Positions 1-7,312 of a stretch of DNA of 64,000 nucleotides are shown piece after piece; the first letter of the stretch is position 1, and every line of letters starts with the position of its first letter. Position numbers and translations under genes: made by a program. The notes below the pieces were generated by a model that saw nothing but the letters and a program-made list of their open reading frames with translations, was not told the origin of the DNA and searched no databases. The DNA comes from Microbacterium hominis NBRC 15708 (GTDB taxonomy: Bacteria > Actinomycetota > Actinomycetes > Actinomycetales > Microbacteriaceae), in the NCBI RefSeq assembly GCF_001592125.1, contig NZ_BCWI01000005.1, positions 1 to 64,000 on the forward strand. The letters are read 5' to 3'.

Positions 1-33
1 AGCGAGCGCAGCGAGTCGAAACGCCGCTCCACG

Positions 34-39
34 TAGACT
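34..39 (+). promoter_or_regulatory. -10 element of aspS, leaderless arrangement
   Basis: TAGACT fits the actinobacterial TANNNT -10 pattern and ends 8 bases before the GTG start of aspS. No Shine-Dalgarno sequence precedes that GTG, so transcription probably begins at or within a base or two of the start codon. No convincing -35 element is visible, but only 33 bases lie upstream in this window. Confidence 0.5.
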
Positions 40-47
40 GATCCCTC

Positions 48-1403
48 GTGAGTGAACGCACCCTCGTCAGCCAGCTGCAGTCCCGCGAAGACGGCACCGT
101 CTCGGTGTCCGGATGGGTGGAGACCGTCCGCGACCAGAAGAAGGTGCAGTTCGTCATCCTCCGCGACGAGACCGGTGCCGTCCAGCTCGTGAACCCCGCG
201 ACCCGTCCCGACCCGGCTCTCCTCGAATCGACGGGCGCCGAGCAGGATGCCGCGGCCCTCGCGCTCACCGCGCTGATCTCGGAGCTGTCGACGGGCACCT
301 TCCTGACGGTCACCGGTCAGCTCAAGCACGACGAGCGGGTCAAGCTCGGCGGCGTCGAGATCAAGATCGCCACCCTGGAGATCGCCGCCGCGGCCCTGCC
401 CGAGACGCCGATCGCCGCCGACAGCGGCCTCGACAAGCGCATGGACTGGCGCTTCATCGACCTGCGCCAGCGCCGCAACAACCTGGTCTTCCGCATCCAG
501 ACGACGCTCGAGCACGCGATGCGCACCTACTGGATCGAGCGCGACTACGTCGAGATCCACTCCCCCAAGCTCATGTCCACGCCCGCCGAGGGCAACGCCG
601 AGCTGTTCGCCCTGGAGTACTTCGGCGACCAGACGGCCTACCTCGCGCAGAGCCCGCAGCACTTCAAGCAGATGGCGCAGGCCGCCGGCTTCGGCAAGGT
701 GTTCGAGATCGGCGACGTGTTCCGCGCCGACCCGAGCTTCACGAGCCGCCACGCGACCGAGTTCACCTCGATCGACGCCGAGATCAGCTGGATCGACTCC
801 TACGAGGACGTCGCCGCGATGCAGGAGGAGCTGCTGGCCGCCGCGTTCCAGGCCGTCAAGGACAAGCACGGCGACGAGATCAAGGAGCTGTTCGACATCG
901 ACGTCGTCGTGCCGACGCTCCCCTTCCCGCGCATCCCGCTGGCCGAGGCCCGCGAGATCGTGGCGGCGCGCGGCTACGACATCCCCCGCACCGACGGCGA
1001 CCTCGACCCCGAGGGCGAGCGTCAGATCTCGGCGCATGTGCGGGAGACCTTCGGGCACCAGTTCGTGTTCATCACCGACTACCACCCCGAGATCCGCCCG
1101 TTCTACCACATGCGCAACCCCGAGACCGGGCTGACGAACAGCTACGACCTGCTGTTCCAGGGCACCGAGATCACCACGGGCGCGCAGCGCGAGCACCGCA
1201 TCGACGTGCTGGAGGCGCAGGCGCTCGAGAAGGGCCTGTCACTGGAGGGCCTCGAGCACTACCTCGACTTCTTCCGCTACGGCATCCCGCCCCACGGCGG
1301 CTTCGGCATGGGCCTCGCGCGCGTGCTGATGCTCATGCTCGGACAGGACTCCATCCGCGAGGTCACCTTCCTCTTCCGCGGCCCCACGCGCCTGGCGCCC
1401 TGA
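48..1403 (+). CDS. aspS: Aspartate--tRNA(Asp/Asn) ligase, archaeal (non-discriminating) type
   Basis: Cytoplasmic class II aminoacyl-tRNA synthetase that charges tRNA-Asp with aspartate. The protein has 451 residues, begins with an OB-fold anticodon-binding domain (about residues 1-110), and then carries the class II catalytic core. Motif 2 is seen as FRAD...RHATEFT and motif 3 as GFGMGLARVL near the C-terminus. It lacks the inserted GAD domain of the usual bacterial AspRS of about 590 residues, so it is the short archaeal-like form. In bacteria this form usually also charges tRNA-Asn and depends on GatCAB to amidate the product; whether that applies here is inference. The GTG at position 48 is chosen because a TAGACT -10 lies 8 bases upstream and no ribosome-binding site is present, which suggests a leaderless mRNA. 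Confidence 0.95.
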   Translation: MSERTLVSQLQSREDGTVSVSGWVETVRDQKKVQFVILRDETGAVQLVNPATRPDPALLESTGAEQDAAALALTALISELSTGTFLTVTGQLKHDERVKLGGVEIKIATLEIAAAALPETPIAADSGLDKRMDWRFIDLRQRRNNLVFRIQTTLEHAMRTYWIERDYVEIHSPKLMSTPAEGNAELFALEYFGDQTAYLAQSPQHFKQMAQAAGFGKVFEIGDVFRADPSFTSRHATEFTSIDAEISWIDSYEDVAAMQEELLAAAFQAVKDKHGDEIKELFDIDVVVPTLPFPRIPLAEAREIVAARGYDIPRTDGDLDPEGERQISAHVRETFGHQFVFITDYHPEIRPFYHMRNPETGLTNSYDLLFQGTEITTGAQREHRIDVLEAQALEKGLSLEGLEHYLDFFRYGIPPHGGFGMGLARVLMLMLGQDSIREVTFLFRGPTRLAP

Positions 1404-1427
1404 ACCGGCCCCTCGAACACGCGGGCC

Positions 1428-1433
1428 TAGGCT
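1428..1433 (+). promoter_or_regulatory. -10 element (TAGGCT) of the tyrosine phosphatase gene, leaderless arrangement
   Basis: TAGGCT lies 7 bases before the GTG start at 1441, with no ribosome-binding site between them. Almost the same layout (TAGGCT plus 6 or 7 bases plus start codon) recurs before the genes at 21214 and 22312. Confidence 0.5.
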
Positions 1434-1440
1434 GGATGCC

Positions 1441-2241
1441 GTGGCACACGCGATCGAGGGACTGCACAACTTCCGCGACACGGGTGGGATGCCGCTGATC
1501 GGAGGCGGCACGACGCGAGCCGGCGTGCTGTACCGCTCCGCCGCGCTGGACCGGCTGACCGACGCCGGCCTGGAGGCGCTCGCGGACAGCCCGATCGGCG
1601 TCGTCACCGACTTCCGCACGCCCGACGAGCGCCGTGCGGCTCCCGACCGGCTCCCGCCGTCGCGCCCGATCGAGATCCTCGAGCTGTCGCTTCTGGAGGG
1701 AGCGATGGCCGAGATGGCGCAGCGGGTGCTGGCCTCCGGCGGCGCGGCCGACCCCGCGCTCGTGGAGCACGCGCTCGCCCAGCTGCCGACCCTCGACCAG
1801 CTGTACGTGGGCATGCTGCAGCACGGCGCGGCATCCTTCGCCGAGGTGGCCCGCCGGGTCGGCGCCTCCCGCGACGACGAGCCCACGGCCGTGCTCGTGC
1901 ACTGCACCGCAGGCAAGGACCGCACGGGCGTCACCGTCGCCCTCCTCCTGGACGCCGCGGGGGTCGAGCGCGACGCGGTCGTCGCCGACTACGCCGCGTC
2001 GCAGCAGCACCTCGCCGGCGCCTGGGCCGACGGCATGCTGGCGATGATCTCGTCGCTCGGGATGCCGCTCACCCCGGCCCTGCGCACGCTCGTCACCGAG
2101 ACCCCGCCCAGCGCGATCCGCGCGGCCCTGGACTGGATCGACCGCACGCACGGAGGGGCCGCGGACTACCTCGCCACGGGCGGCCTGAGCGCGGACGGGA
2201 TCGATGCGCTGCGCCGGAGGCTACGCGGCGGAGCCTGCTAG
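1441..2241 (+). CDS. Tyrosine-protein phosphatase (Y_phosphatase3 type)
   Basis: Predicted cytoplasmic protein tyrosine or dual-specificity phosphatase of 266 residues. The Cys-X5-Arg loop HCTAGKDRTG is intact, with catalytic C155 and R161, preceded by the usual hydrophobic strand. The N-terminal GLHNFRDTGGM stretch (residues 7-17) is typical of the family that includes mycobacterial PtpB. The GTG at 1441 is supported by the TAGGCT -10 located 7 bases upstream. The gene converges on the Dabb gene and their ends overlap by 4 bases. Substrates cannot be deduced from the sequence; no tyrosine kinase gene is nearby. Confidence 0.9.
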   Translation: MAHAIEGLHNFRDTGGMPLIGGGTTRAGVLYRSAALDRLTDAGLEALADSPIGVVTDFRTPDERRAAPDRLPPSRPIEILELSLLEGAMAEMAQRVLASGGAADPALVEHALAQLPTLDQLYVGMLQHGAASFAEVARRVGASRDDEPTAVLVHCTAGKDRTGVTVALLLDAAGVERDAVVADYAASQQHLAGAWADGMLAMISSLGMPLTPALRTLVTETPPSAIRAALDWIDRTHGGAADYLATGGLSADGIDALRRRLRGGAC

Positions 2242-2534
2242 ACCTCGAGATCCACCGCGACCCGGTCGGCGACGACCGCCCGCACGTAGCCGACGACCGC
2301 CTGGTGGTCGGGATGGGTCTGGTAGGCGTCGAGTCCGGCCTGGTCGGCGAAGTCCGCGACGAGCGCGACGTCCCAGTTCGCGCCGCCGACGACGTCCGGG
2401 CCGACGGCGATCTCGATGATCGAGGGGACCACGCCGCGCAGGGCCAGCAGGTCGGCGGAGATCTTCTGCGCCTGCGCGGCCTTCTCGACGGGGTCTTCGC
2501 TCTTCAGCTTCCACGCGACGACATGGCGGATCAT
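2238..2534 (-). CDS. Dabb (stress-responsive A/B barrel) family protein
   Basis: A 98-residue protein starting MIRHVVAWKLK, with the typical Dabb pattern: an N-terminal strand with a conserved H4, a central amphipathic helix and the motif DFADQAGLDAYQTHPDHQAV. Dabb proteins form dimeric alpha/beta barrels; some bind small molecules or act as cyclases or oxygenases, but most are uncharacterised. The start at 2534 overlaps the stop of the glutaredoxin-like gene by 4 bases (ATGA), so the two are almost certainly translationally coupled. The specific function is unknown. Confidence 0.85.
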   Translation of the reverse strand: MIRHVVAWKLKSEDPVEKAAQAQKISADLLALRGVVPSIIEIAVGPDVVGGANWDVALVADFADQAGLDAYQTHPDHQAVVGYVRAVVADRVAVDLEV

Positions 2535-2833
2535 GCGGACTCCTCGGGGGTGGGAGGGACGGGGGATGCCGGTGCGGCGGCGTCCTCGAGCGCCGCACGC
2601 AGCCGATCGGGCGACAGGCGCCAGTGCGCGTGCAGCCGGTCGTCGATGAGCACCACGGGGATCTTCTCCCACCACTGCGAATACAGCGCGGGGTCGTCGA
2701 GGATCGACAGCTCCTCGACCTCGACGGCATCCTCGGGCAGGTCGGCGACCACGGTCTCGACGATCTCCCGTGCGACGTCGCAGAGGTGGCAGTCGGGCTT
2801 GGAGATGATCGTGAGGGTGGTCACGGCATCCAT
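2531..2833 (-). CDS. Glutaredoxin-like (DUF836) thiol protein
   Basis: A thioredoxin-fold protein of about 100 residues with an early TLTIISKPDCHLCD segment. The CHLC pair is a CXXC redox centre placed after the first beta strand, as in glutaredoxin-like DUF836 proteins. A cis-proline segment (KIPVVLIDD) follows at the expected spacing. The ATG at 2833 has GGAG about 9 bases upstream; an in-frame start further upstream (2863) would add ten residues that do not look like the family. The gene is coupled to the downstream Dabb gene by a 4-base overlap. It is a probable cytoplasmic thiol-disulfide oxidoreductase; the partner is unknown. Confidence 0.85.
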   Translation of the reverse strand: MDAVTTLTIISKPDCHLCDVAREIVETVVADLPEDAVEVEELSILDDPALYSQWWEKIPVVLIDDRLHAHWRLSPDRLRAALEDAAAPASPVPPTPEESA

Positions 2834-2865
2834 CCTGCCCCACTCCGGCGGGCGGGCAGACACGA

Positions 2866-2904
2866 AGCGCCCGTCCCGGATCGAAGATCTCGGAGACAGG
2901 CGCT
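2866..2904 (-). terminator. Stem-loop between bS22 and the glutaredoxin-like gene
   Basis: AGCGCCTGTC (2904-2895 on the minus strand) can pair with GACGGGCGCT (2875-2866) through 10 base pairs including one G-U. It lies about 30 bases after the bS22 stop. There is no U-rich tail, so it may be a weak terminator or only an mRNA-stabilising hairpin. Confidence 0.35.
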
Positions 2905-2934
2905 CGGTGTCGTTTTGCAGCGTGCCGCGACGAA

Positions 2935-3033
2935 TTACTTCTTGTTGCGGCGCTGGTGGCGAGTCTTGCGAAGCAGCTTGCGGTGCTTCTTCTTCGCCAT
3001 GCGCTTGCGGCGCTTCTTGATGACAGAACCCAC
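2935..3033 (-). CDS. 30S ribosomal protein bS22 (AURKAIP1/COX24 domain)
   Basis: A 32-residue, extremely basic protein beginning MGSVIKKRRKRMAKKKHRK and ending RRNKK. The sequence closely matches the small actinobacterial ribosomal protein bS22 found in mycobacterial 30S structures. The GTG start at 3033 has GAGG six bases upstream. It lies next to a small HTH gene on the same strand; as far as I recall, the same pair occurs in mycobacteria (the Rv0500A/Rv0500B region), and proC, which neighbours that pair there, lies about 4 kb away here. The gene is easily missed because of its size. Confidence 0.92.
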   Translation of the reverse strand: MGSVIKKRRKRMAKKKHRKLLRKTRHQRRNKK

Positions 3034-3115
3034 GGAAAACCTCACTATGTCAGGGGTCTGGACGCGGATGGCCGCGTCCGGGAACGGGCATCTCGAAAAA
3101 TGCCCTCGGATCAGT

Positions 3116-3307
3116 CTAGCCGACGTCGGCGATGGGACGTCGCACGGCGTCGGTGACGGCCGTCTCGGGCACGCGGTAGCTGCGCCCGAAGCGCACCGCG
3201 GGCAGCTCTCCGGCGTGCACCAGCCGGTACACGGTCATCTTCGACACACGCATGATGTCGGCCACCTCGGCGACCGTCAGAAAACGCACGTCAGAAAGGT
3301 CCGGCAT
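3116..3307 (-). CDS. Small helix-turn-helix DNA-binding protein (excisionase/BldC-like)
   Basis: A 63-residue protein starting MPDLSDVRFLTVAEVADIMR. It consists of one MerR-like winged helix of the excisionase family: the TVAEVADIMRVSKMTVYRLV helix-turn-helix is followed by the wing GELPAVRFGRSYRVPE. Longer in-frame starts exist up to 3436, but the upstream part lacks family character. It resembles the excisionase-type proteins linked to bS22 in other actinobacteria rather than a phage excisionase, because there is no integrase or attachment site here. It is probably a chromosomal transcription regulator; the target is unknown. Confidence 0.85.
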   Translation of the reverse strand: MPDLSDVRFLTVAEVADIMRVSKMTVYRLVHAGELPAVRFGRSYRVPETAVTDAVRRPIADVG

Positions 3308-3439
3308 CCCGATTCCCCCACCGATCCCCGATGCGGTGCCTCCGCATTGCTGTGGAACAACATTAGGGTCTCGGTGCGCCGCGTGTAAACCCGTGTGATC
3401 CGTGTGACGGATGAGCAGGACGGTGACGCCCCGCACCGC

Positions 3440-3847
3440 TCAGCGGCCGGGAAGACGCTTGAGCGCGGTGTCCCAGGCGTGCTTCGCGGATGCCGCGGCC
3501 CGCCCGACCAGATCGGCGGCGGCCACCGCGGGCTCGGGCAGGGTCGAGGCGCCCGCCGGCGCGGCCACGAGGTCTTCGTCGAGGAACGGCACGAGCCAGT
3601 CGTCGACGGCGTCCAGCGGCGCCGGCGACAGGCTGTAGAAACGGTGCTGGCCCTCTTCGCGGACCGTGACGAGTTCGGCTTCGCGGAGCACCTTGAGGTG
3701 CTTCGAGACCGTCGGCTGGCTGACCCCGAGCTCGGTGACGATGTGCGAGACACTCGTCCCGCGCTCGCCCGCGGACGCACGCTCGCGCAGCAGCTGCAGG
3801 ATGTCCCGACGGGTGCCGTCGGCGATCACGTCGAAGATGTCCGCCAT
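3440..3847 (-). CDS. ArsR-family winged-helix transcriptional regulator
   Basis: A 135-residue ArsR/SmtB-type regulator: MADIFDVIADGTRRDIL at the N-terminus, recognition helix VSQPTVSKHLKVLREAELV, and beta-wing VREEGQHRFYSLS. No cysteine cluster typical of metal-sensing ArsR proteins is present, so the signal is probably not a thiophilic metal. The C-terminal tail of about 45 residues is Ala-rich. On the minus strand a TAACCT element sits six bases before the ATG with no ribosome-binding site, pointing to a leaderless transcript. It is divergent from the potassium-uptake genes, which are candidate targets, but the sequence does not prove this. Confidence 0.85.
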   Translation of the reverse strand: MADIFDVIADGTRRDILQLLRERASAGERGTSVSHIVTELGVSQPTVSKHLKVLREAELVTVREEGQHRFYSLSPAPLDAVDDWLVPFLDEDLVAAPAGASTLPEPAVAAADLVGRAAASAKHAWDTALKRLPGR

Positions 3848-3917
3848 GACGATAGGTTAGCCCGCGCCGCGCTCCGGAGTACCATGACAACGGTTCTTGG
3901 GCAGAGAGGGGCGGACC

Positions 3918-5360
3918 ATGACGGGCGACACCGTCGGTGCCCGTGCGTGGCGCTCCCTGCGCGCATCGATGAGCGCGGCCTGGGACGGCCTCCGCGACGC
4001 GACGACCTCGTCGCCCTCCCGCTTCGCCGTGGGCATCTTCCTGGCGCTCATCCTGCTGTTCACCGCCCTGTTCTCCCTGCCCGCGGCATCCGCCGACGGC
4101 CGGGTCACCCCCTTCGCCGACGCGCTGTTCACGGCCGTGTCGACCATCTGCGTGACCGGCCTGTCGACCGTGAACATGGGCACCCACTGGAGCGCGTTCG
4201 GACACGTGCTCGTCTACGTCGGCGTCAACGTCGGCGCGATGGGCGTGCTGACCCTGGCCTCCATCCTCGGACTCGTCATCTCCAAGCGGCTCGGCCTGCG
4301 GGCGAAGCTGATCGCCGCCGGAGACACCAACCCGCTGCGCGCCCACGGCGGCCCGGTCAACGAGGGCCAGACCGTGCGGCTCGGCGAGGTGGGTCAGCTG
4401 CTGGCGACCGTCGCGCTGTCGACGCTCGTGATCGAGGCGGGCCTCGCGGTGCTGCTCTACCCGTCGCTGCTGGCCAGCGGCGTCGACCCCCTCAGCGCCC
4501 TGTGGGAGGCGCCGTACTACGCGGCGATGGCCTTCACCAACACCGGATTCGCCCCCAACGCCGAGGGCATCGCCCCGTTCGCCACCAACTACGTGCTGCT
4601 CACGCTGCTCATGGCGGGGGTTTTCCTCGGCTCGATCGGCTTCCCCGTGATCTTCGCGCTGTGGCGCCACCACCTGCACGTGCGCCGCTGGTCGCTGCAC
4701 GCCAAGCTCACCCTCATCACGACGGTGATCCTGTTCTTCGTCGGCGCCGCCGTCTTCCTGCTGCTCGAGTACGACAACCCGAAGACGTTCGGCGGGATGG
4801 ATGCCTGGGACACGACCTTCCAGGCCTTCTTCCTGTCGGCCATGACGCGTTCGGGCGGCTTCTCGATCGTCGACATCGGCGAGCTGCACGGATCGTCGCT
4901 GGTGGTCGGCTCGATGCTCATGTTCGTGGGGGGCGGCTCGGCATCCACCGCCGGCGGCATCAAGGTGACCACGCTCGCCGTGCTCGCCCTCGCCGTCTGG
5001 TCGGAGGCGAAGGGGCGCCCGAGCGTGCAGGCCTTCGGCCGCCGCATCCCCAGCGACGTGCAGCGGGTCGCGCTGTCCGTCGTCGCGTGGGGGTCGACGA
5101 TCGTCGCGGTGTCGACCATCACGATCGCCCAGATCACGCGATATCCGGTCGAATACGTGCTGTTCGACGTGGTCTCGGGCTTCGCCACCGTGGGACTGTC
5201 CACGGGCATCACGCAAGACCTCCCCGACCTCGCCGTCTACGTCATGGCGGCGACGATGTTCATGGGGCGTGTGGGTACCGTCACTCTCGCTGCGGCCGTG
5301 GCCGCGACGAGCCGATCGCAGCATTACTCGCTGCCCGTCGAAAGGCCGATCGTTGGTTGA
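3918..5360 (+). CDS. ktrB: Potassium uptake channel subunit, TrkH/KtrB family
   Basis: A 480-residue integral membrane protein forming the ion-conducting subunit of a K+ uptake system. The four pore-loop repeats of the SKT superfamily are recognisable: STICVTGLST, AMAFTNTGFAP, AMTRSGGFSI and SGFATVGLSTG, each with the conserved pore glycine. The length and the short N-terminus fit KtrB better than the longer proteobacterial TrkH. The ATG at 3918 is preceded by AGAGGGG at a good distance; a TTG seven codons upstream is less likely. It overlaps the next gene, its regulatory RCK subunit, by 8 bases. Confidence 0.92.
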   Translation: MTGDTVGARAWRSLRASMSAAWDGLRDATTSSPSRFAVGIFLALILLFTALFSLPAASADGRVTPFADALFTAVSTICVTGLSTVNMGTHWSAFGHVLVYVGVNVGAMGVLTLASILGLVISKRLGLRAKLIAAGDTNPLRAHGGPVNEGQTVRLGEVGQLLATVALSTLVIEAGLAVLLYPSLLASGVDPLSALWEAPYYAAMAFTNTGFAPNAEGIAPFATNYVLLTLLMAGVFLGSIGFPVIFALWRHHLHVRRWSLHAKLTLITTVILFFVGAAVFLLLEYDNPKTFGGMDAWDTTFQAFFLSAMTRSGGFSIVDIGELHGSSLVVGSMLMFVGGGSASTAGGIKVTTLAVLALAVWSEAKGRPSVQAFGRRIPSDVQRVALSVVAWGSTIVAVSTITIAQITRYPVEYVLFDVVSGFATVGLSTGITQDLPDLAVYVMAATMFMGRVGTVTLAAAVAATSRSQHYSLPVERPIVG

Positions 5361-6024
5361 GCAGATCCGGAGCGATGCTCCCGTCCTGGTGATCGGCCTC
5401 GGCCGCTTCGGAGCCGCGTGCGCCGGCGAGCTCGACCGACTCGATCGCGAGGTGCTCGCGATCGACGACAACCTCGAGCTCGTGCAGAAGTGGTCCGAGC
5501 GCGTGACGCACACGGTGCAGGCCGACGCCAAGAACATCGAGGCGCTCAAGCAGATCGGCGCCCAGGACTTCCAGGTGGCCGTCGTCGCGGTCGGATCCTC
5601 CATCGAGGCATCCGTGCTGATCACGGCGAACCTGGTCGACCTCAAGGTGCCGCAGATCTGGGCCAAGGCCGTCTCGCAGTCGCACGGCAAGATCCTCGCC
5701 CGCGTCGGAGCGAACCACGTCATCTACCCCGAGCGCGAGGCCGGTGAGCGGGTCGCGCACCTCGTCAGCGGCCGGATGCTCGACTTCATCCGCTTCGACG
5801 ACGACTTCGTGCTGGCCAAGATGTATCCGCCGAAGTTCATCCGCGGCATCGGCCTGAACGAGTCGGGCGTGCGCTCCAAGTACAGCGTGACGGTGGTCGG
5901 GGTGAAGAGCCCGGGCAAACCGTTCCGCTACGCCGAGGCCGACACCGTGGTCACCAACCACGACCTCATCATCGTGTCGGGCACCAACAGCGACATCGAG
6001 CGTTTCGCCTCCCTCGACCGCTGA
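5353..6024 (+). CDS. ktrA: Potassium uptake regulatory subunit, TrkA/KtrA (RCK domains)
   Basis: A 223-residue cytoplasmic protein with an N-terminal RCK domain (Rossmann motif VLVIGLGRFG, residues 11-20, then an acidic residue pair binding the nucleotide ribose) and a C-terminal RCK_C domain (about residues 140-222). It gates the membrane subunit in response to ATP/ADP or NAD(H) and, in some species, c-di-AMP. The TTG at 5353 is chosen because the Rossmann strand begins shortly after it, the frame upstream is out of family, and it overlaps the ktrB stop by 8 bases, giving coupled translation. Confidence 0.9.
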   Translation: MVEQIRSDAPVLVIGLGRFGAACAGELDRLDREVLAIDDNLELVQKWSERVTHTVQADAKNIEALKQIGAQDFQVAVVAVGSSIEASVLITANLVDLKVPQIWAKAVSQSHGKILARVGANHVIYPEREAGERVAHLVSGRMLDFIRFDDDFVLAKMYPPKFIRGIGLNESGVRSKYSVTVVGVKSPGKPFRYAEADTVVTNHDLIIVSGTNSDIERFASLDR

Positions 6025-6040
6025 CCGCGGCATCCGCGCC

Positions 6041-6111
6041 CGCGAGAAACCATCTGCGGCGCGAGAAACCCTGCCGTGCGTGCTTTCTCGGCTCGCCGGT
6101 GGTTTCTCGCG
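6041..6111. repeat. GAGAAACC / GGTTTCTC repeat cluster upstream of the AbiEi-like gene
   Basis: Between ktrA and the next gene there are two direct copies, CGCGAGAAACCA (6041-6052) and CGCGAGAAACC (6060-6070). A degenerate inverted copy (GCTTTCTCG, 6082-6090) and a perfect inverted copy, TGGTTTCTCGCG (6100-6111), follow. The outer arms form a perfect 12-base inverted repeat. The same motif recurs immediately downstream of the gene, at 7207-7274. Confidence 0.85.
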
Positions 6112-6212
6112 GCGGCGCGGGGGCTCCTCCCCAGGCGGGGGTGGGAAGGGGTGGCGGCGGGGAGGGTGGGGACGAGCGCGCGGCGCCGCGGGTGGCGGGG
6201 CATGATCTGCGG

Positions 6213-7208
6213 ATGCCGCACCTGCTGACCGACCGCGCCATCACCCGGTCACCGCTCCCGCTCGTCACCTCCGCCGAGGCCCGCGTGCTGCGGCTGGCGC
6301 TGGCCGGTCCCGGCTTCGCGCGGGTGCGCCGCGGCGTGTACGTGGATGCCGCCGCGGCGGCGCGGCTGGCGCCGTGGCAGCGGTACGCGCTGCGGGTGCA
6401 CGCCTTCGCGCTCGTCCACCCGGATGCTGTGCTGTGCCTGGAGTCCGCCGCGGTGCTGCTCGGCCTGCCGCTGTTCGGCGAGACGCGCGACATCCACGTG
6501 TTCGATCCGGACCGCACGGCGTCCCGCCGGTTCGGCGACGTGTGCGTGCACACCAGCACCGACGCGCGGGAGGTCGTGCCGGTCGACGGCATCCTGTGCA
6601 CGTCGCCGACGGATGCCGTCATCGACCTCGCCCGCGTGCTCCCACCCGCGCAGGCGCTCGCCGTCGTGGATGCCGCGATCTCGCCCCGACAGGGCGGCGC
6701 GCTCGTCGTCGACGACCTCCGGGAGCGGGCCGCGTCGCAGGCCTCCCGCCGGGGCGTCGCGCGGCTGGCGTGGGCCTGGGCGCACGCGGACGCGCGGGCC
6801 GAGTCGCCCGGCGAGAGCGTGAGCCGCGCCGTCATCCGCTGGTGCGGCTTCGAAGACCCGGTGCTGCAGGCCGAGTTCCGCTACGAGGGGGTCACCGACC
6901 GCACGGACTTCCTGTTCCCGTCGAGCCGCACGGTGGGCGAGAGCGACGGCTGGGGCAAGTACGGCATCGGCGACGGCGACGCGCCCGCGGACGCCGCGCG
7001 GCGTTTCCGCGACGAGAAGCGCCGCGAAGACCGGCTGCGCCGCGCGGGGCATCCCGTCGCGCGCTGGGAGATGGCGGATGCGGTGCGGGTCGAGCCGCTG
7101 GCGACCGCCCTGCAGCGCGCTGGGGTGCGGCTCGTCCGCCCGCGCGACCGCGCCGGACTGGCGAGCCTGCGCCAGACGCCCCGCGCTCTCCCTCACCGAC
7201 CGTGGTGA
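6213..7208 (+). CDS. AbiEi-like wHTH protein with C-terminal DUF559/Vsr-type nuclease fold
   Basis: A 331-residue protein. Residues 10-100 resemble the AbiEi antitoxin-type N-terminal region (arginine-rich RVRRGVYV followed by a helical ESAAVLLGLPL segment). The C-terminal third carries DFLFP...VGESDGWGKY...DEKRREDRLRRAG, the D...ExDxxxK pattern of DUF559/Vsr-like PD-(D/E)XK folds. Such two-part proteins are common and uncharacterised in Actinobacteria; no AbiEii nucleotidyltransferase partner lies next to it, so a functional type IV toxin-antitoxin pair is not evident. The ATG at 6213 starts the recognisable domain, but upstream in-frame starts cannot be excluded. The stop codon lies inside a copy of the GAGAAACCA repeat that brackets the gene. 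Confidence 0.7.
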   Translation: MPHLLTDRAITRSPLPLVTSAEARVLRLALAGPGFARVRRGVYVDAAAAARLAPWQRYALRVHAFALVHPDAVLCLESAAVLLGLPLFGETRDIHVFDPDRTASRRFGDVCVHTSTDAREVVPVDGILCTSPTDAVIDLARVLPPAQALAVVDAAISPRQGGALVVDDLRERAASQASRRGVARLAWAWAHADARAESPGESVSRAVIRWCGFEDPVLQAEFRYEGVTDRTDFLFPSSRTVGESDGWGKYGIGDGDAPADAARRFRDEKRREDRLRRAGHPVARWEMADAVRVEPLATALQRAGVRLVRPRDRAGLASLRQTPRALPHRPW

Positions 7209-7274
7209 GAAACCACAACGGCGACGACACACACCTGCGGTGGTGGTTTCTCGCGCCGAAGGTGGTTTCTCGCG
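7207..7274. repeat. GAGAAACCA / TGGTTTCTC repeat cluster downstream of the AbiEi-like gene
   Basis: GAGAAACCAC (7207-7216) overlaps the stop codon of the gene. Two inverted copies of TGGTTTCTCGCG follow at 7244-7255 and 7263-7274. The first pair forms an inverted repeat with 10-base arms that could fold as a transcript hairpin. These are the same units as in the cluster at 6041-6111. Confidence 0.85.
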
Positions 7275-7312
7275 GGCGAGGGGCGCGGGCGCGGGGAGGG
7301 GGCGGCGAGGGG

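Noticed and set aside
3116-3307. Phage excisionase and a nearby integrated element
   Set aside because: The HTH protein resembles excisionases in fold only; there is no integrase, no att-like repeat and no tRNA nearby, and its pairing with bS22 suggests a conserved chromosomal gene.
3363-5723. A 786-codon minus-strand frame opposite ktrB/ktrA
   Set aside because: Repetitive Arg/Asp/His-rich composition and no homology features; it is antisense to two clear potassium-transport genes.
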